A DNA stretch of 64,000 nt from Novosphingobium sp. EMRT-2 (GTDB taxonomy: Bacteria; Pseudomonadota; Alphaproteobacteria; Sphingomonadales; Sphingomonadaceae). Numbering within the stretch: the first letter of the stretch is position 1; each line of letters begins with the position of its first letter. Positions 61,576 to 64,000 of this stretch are shown here, one piece after another. The DNA is taken from NCBI RefSeq assembly GCF_005145025.1, contig NZ_CP039695.1:2661501-2725500 (forward strand), read 5' to 3'. The notes beneath the pieces were generated by a model. The model saw nothing but the letters and a program-made list of their open reading frames with translations. It did no database searches and was not told the origin of the DNA. The position numbers were made by a program, and so were the translations under genes.

Positions 61576-62445
61576 GTGACGAATATTCCGGATCAGTTCT
61601 ATAAATCGCGCACGACGGCGATCACCCTGTCGGTCGTTGCCTTTGCGGTCAGCTCGATCAGGCCGGAGAGCCTGCAGCAACTGAAAATATTCGACGTTCC
61701 CGTGGGATCGTTGAATACGCCCTTCCTGATTGTCGCGTTGCTGGCGGCAGCTGCGATCAGCCTGGCTTCGTTGTGGCTCAGTTATTACAACGCCATCAGA
61801 CCCTATGTGCAGGGGCAGAATGAAATCGCCGAGCGGACGGCTCCCTATGAGCAACTCTACAAGAGGTTCGCGGCGGTAATCGACCAGATCGGCGCCCAGC
61901 AGCAATCGATCGAGGCGTTCGTGCACGATGCGGAGATCGCCAAAGCCTTGGAGACGCCCGATCGGATACCTAGCCGGGAGAGGCTTGCCCGAGCCGTTTC
62001 GGATGTCTGGCAGAAAGAGGATGCCAACTACGTGTGGCAGGCGCTGGAGAATCGAATAAGACTGCACATTCATGAAGATGGCTTAGCTAGCGTATTTGCT
62101 AGAGCTGTCGAGGAGACAGGGAGTGCAGCCTTGTTCGAGCGCATTAGCGAGCGTGTGGAAATGTTGCCATTCGCCGTCCAAGGGCGCGATATCGAAACGC
62201 TCCTACGGGTTTTGCAGGAGCAGGGGCCGCCAATGCTCGCCGAGTTGCGGGAGACGCGTGCGGGGTTCGACAAGCAACGGCGGTCCGTGAAGAACGCCAT
62301 GCGCGCCTTGCGGGCGGAGGTCTTCTGGCTGGGCTTCTTGCTGCCCGCGTTGGTCTTCGGGATTGCCGCGCTGCATGGGATCGGCGCGTTGGGATTGCCG
62401 CTCGCGCCGTCGTTGCCGGAAGTTGTGCGAGAGTCATTGAGCTGA
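61576..62445 (+). CDS. Hypothetical three-helix membrane protein inserted in the spc operon
   Basis: A 289-residue protein of unknown function between rpmD and rplO, where canonical spc operons have none. It has two N-terminal transmembrane helices (about residues 15-35 and 49-72, the second [20 protein letters not shown]), a long soluble helical middle (residues 75-245), and a third helix near the C-terminus ([20 protein letters not shown]). The start is GTG 61576. Codon use is looser than in the ribosomal genes. No domain is recognised; the helical middle suggests coiled coils. Confidence 0.75.
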   Translation: MTNIPDQFYKSRTTAITLSVVAFAVSSIRPESLQQLKIFDVPVGSLNTPFLIVALLAAAAISLASLWLSYYNAIRPYVQGQNEIAERTAPYEQLYKRFAAVIDQIGAQQQSIEAFVHDAEIAKALETPDRIPSRERLARAVSDVWQKEDANYVWQALENRIRLHIHEDGLASVFARAVEETGSAALFERISERVEMLPFAVQGRDIETLLRVLQEQGPPMLAELRETRAGFDKQRRSVKNAMRALRAEVFWLGFLLPALVFGIAALHGIGALGLPLAPSLPEVVRESLS

Positions 62446-62539
62446 TCGCAAAGCCCATTGTGGGGTGACAAGCCCCGCCGCTTCGCCTATGCGCGCCCAT
62501 TCCATCAAGCGCGACTCAAAGCGAAAGCGAGTGCAAGAC

Positions 62540-63019
62540 ATGACCAAGCTGAACGATCTTCGTGACAACAATGGCGCCCGCAAGGGCCGGATGCGCGTCG
62601 GGCGCGGCATCGGTTCGGGCAAGGGCAAGACCGCCGGCCGCGGCCAGAAGGGCGCCAAGGCGCGTTCGGGCGTTTCGATTGCCGGATTCGAAGGCGGCCA
62701 GATGCCGCTGCACATGCGCCTGCCGAAGCGCGGCTTCAACAACATCTTCGCCAAGGACTATGCCGAGGTGAACCTGGGCCTGATCCAGAAGGCGATCGAG
62801 GCGGGCAAGCTCGATGCCGGTTCGGTGGTCGATCACGCGGCGCTCAAGGGCGCGGGCCTGGCCCGTGGCGGCAAGGACGGCGTGCGCCTGCTGGGCAAGG
62901 GCGAATTCTCGTCCAAGGTCAGCTTCAAGGTGGCCGGCGTCAGCAAGGGCGCCAAGGAAGCCGTCGAAAAGGCCGGCGGTTCGGTCGAAGTGATCGTCAA
63001 GGCCGCTCCCGCCGCCTGA
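62540..63019 (+). CDS. rplO: 50S ribosomal protein L15
   Basis: L15 is a late-assembly 50S protein. The 159-residue protein starts [20 protein letters not shown] and has [23 protein letters not shown] 62540 is used, with GAAAGCGAGTGCAAGAC upstream. Because of the terminator and cargo gene before it, a promoter is expected in the 94 bases ahead or inside the cargo gene. Confidence 0.97.
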   Translation: MTKLNDLRDNNGARKGRMRVGRGIGSGKGKTAGRGQKGAKARSGVSIAGFEGGQMPLHMRLPKRGFNNIFAKDYAEVNLGLIQKAIEAGKLDAGSVVDHAALKGAGLARGGKDGVRLLGKGEFSSKVSFKVAGVSKGAKEAVEKAGGSVEVIVKAAPAA

Positions 63020-63033
63020 TTTATCGCTTGTTT

Positions 63034-63091
63034 CGGGCGCGGGGGTTCTTGCATCCCCGCGCCCGCACTATATGGGCTTGCTCATATAGTG
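63034..63091. promoter_or_regulatory. Two adjacent hairpins in the rplO-secY leader
   Basis: CGGGCGCGGGG at 63034-63044 pairs with CCCCGCGCCCG at 63055-63065. Directly after, CACTATATG at 63066-63074 pairs with CATATAGTG at 63083-63091. No T run follows either, so they look like leader structures or an operator rather than terminators. secY begins 51 bases downstream. Confidence 0.5.
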
Positions 63092-63142
63092 AAGCGGGCC
63101 GGTTTTTCAGTCCGGCGCCACAGCGAGGCTTGAAACCCGAAA

Positions 63143-64000
63143 ATGGCATCACGCGCCGATAACATCGCCAGCAACCTCAACCTGGCCAACTTCTCGAAGG
63201 CGACCGAGCTCAAGAAGCGCATCTGGTTCACGATCGGCGCGCTGATCGTTTTCCGCTTCCTCAGCTTCGTGCCGCTGCCGGGGGTGAACCCGCTGATCCT
63301 GGAATCGCTCTACGACCAGACGCGGGGCGGCATCCTTGATATCTTCAACGCCTTTTCGGGCGGTTCGCTCCAGCGCATGAGCCTGATCGCGCTGGGCGTG
63401 ATGCCCTATATCACCGCCTCGATCGTGGTGCAGCTGGCCGCGTCGCTTCATCCGGCGCTGGCCGCGCTGAAGAAGGAAGGCGAAAGCGGGCGCAAGAAGC
63501 TGAACCAGTACACCCGCTATGGCGCGGTGTTCCTGACCGCTGTGCAGGGCTGGTTCCTCGCCTCGGGCCTTGAAGCCTATGGCGCGTCGAGCGGGCTGCA
63601 GGCGGTGGTCAATCCCGGCTACCTGTTCCGCGTCGGCGCGGTGGTCAGCCTGATCGGCGGCACGATGTTCCTGCTGTGGCTGGGCGAACAGATCACTTCG
63701 CGCGGGATCGGCAACGGCGTTTCGCTGATCATCATGGCCGGCATCGTCGCGCAGATGCCCAAGTTCATCTCGAACCTGTTCGAAGGTGGCCGCACCGGCT
63801 CGATCTCGCCCTTCGTGATCGCCGGCGTCACCGTGATGATCCTCGCGCTCGTGGTGATGATCTGCTTCATGGAGCGCGCCACCCGGCGCCTGCTGATCCA
63901 GTACCCCAAGCGCGCGACGCAGCGCGGCATGATGAATGCCGATCGCAGCCACCTGCCGCTGAAGATCAACACCGCCGGCGTCATCCCGCCGATCTTCGCC
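63143..64000 (+). CDS. secY: Preprotein translocase subunit SecY (3' end beyond window)
   Basis: SecY is the channel of the Sec translocon. The visible 286 residues start with SNLNLANFSKATELKKRIWF and have the plug region FNAFSGGSLQRMSLIALGVM, then GIGNGVSLIIMAGI and MERATRRLLIQYPKRA, giving about six helices so far. The frame is open to the window's end. It normally ends the spc operon before adk. Confidence 0.97.
   Translation, partial: MASRADNIASNLNLANFSKATELKKRIWFTIGALIVFRFLSFVPLPGVNPLILESLYDQTRGGILDIFNAFSGGSLQRMSLIALGVMPYITASIVVQLAASLHPALAALKKEGESGRKKLNQYTRYGAVFLTAVQGWFLASGLEAYGASSGLQAVVNPGYLFRVGAVVSLIGGTMFLLWLGEQITSRGIGNGVSLIIMAGIVAQMPKFISNLFEGGRTGSISPFVIAGVTVMILALVVMICFMERATRRLLIQYPKRATQRGMMNADRSHLPLKINTAGVIPPIFA

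Overview
The window is chromosomal DNA from a GC-rich alphaproteobacterium. Several features point to the Sphingomonadaceae, most likely Novosphingobium or a close relative: a class III protocatechuate-type dioxygenase (LigA/LigB), a carotenoid hydroxylase (CrtZ), a PEP-CTERM surface protein, a 239-residue S5 with a Gly/Arg-rich N-terminus, and an alphaproteobacterial GAAC-N7-GAAC SOS box in front of uvrA. Genus is an inference from gene content; no rRNA gene is present.

Layout. 1-10.6 kb: housekeeping and envelope genes (YadG-like ABC ATPase, zinc-finger protein, tldD, GFA protein, two GNATs, ispG, retropepsin-like protease, two YkuD-type L,D-transpeptidases, an EamA transporter), broken by one AT-rich cargo gene at 5.6-6.1 kb and a palindromic repeat at 6.7 kb. 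10.9-20.3 kb: acnA, a Ser/Thr-repeat PEP-CTERM protein, ruvAB, a PadR regulator with its membrane-protein partner, rarA, a lipoprotein. 20.3-28.6 kb: an uncharacterised DWSG protein, tRNA-Thr(TGT), crtZ, leuC and leuD separated by a hypoxanthine-DNA glycosylase and a tiny membrane protein, a quinone oxidoreductase, a TRIC-type channel and a nitronate monooxygenase. 28.6-34.8 kb: a potassium locus, with a histidine kinase plus kup on the minus strand and a short KdpD plus KdpE diverging on the plus strand. 35.2-41.2 kb: ligAB, a long gap, SOS-controlled uvrA carrying a palindromic element inside its reading frame, and a Cys-rich hypothetical. 41.2-47.0 kb: a regulatory cluster (LuxR two-component pair, membrane-tethered LuxR protein, two small proteins, a winged-helix protein), a glycine-zipper protein and TonB. 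47.5-64 kb: the str, S10 and spc ribosomal operons, ending inside secY.

The ribosomal block has canonical gene order (rpsL-rpsG-fusA-tuf, rpsJ-rplC-D-W-B-rpsS-rplV-rpsC-rplP-rpmC-rpsQ, rplN-X-E-rpsN-H-rplF-R-rpsE-rpmD-rplO-secY) but carries departures: a palindrome-rich spacer between rpsJ and rplC, a rho-independent terminator plus an unrelated three-helix membrane-protein gene between rpmD and rplO, and two back-to-back hairpins between rplO and secY. S12 has Arg at position 88, a residue linked to streptomycin resistance elsewhere.

I see no prophage, transposase, integrase or CRISPR array. The strongest candidates for something little described are the membrane-protein cargo in the spc operon, the repeat element domesticated inside UvrA, and the membrane-tethered LuxR cluster at 41-46 kb.
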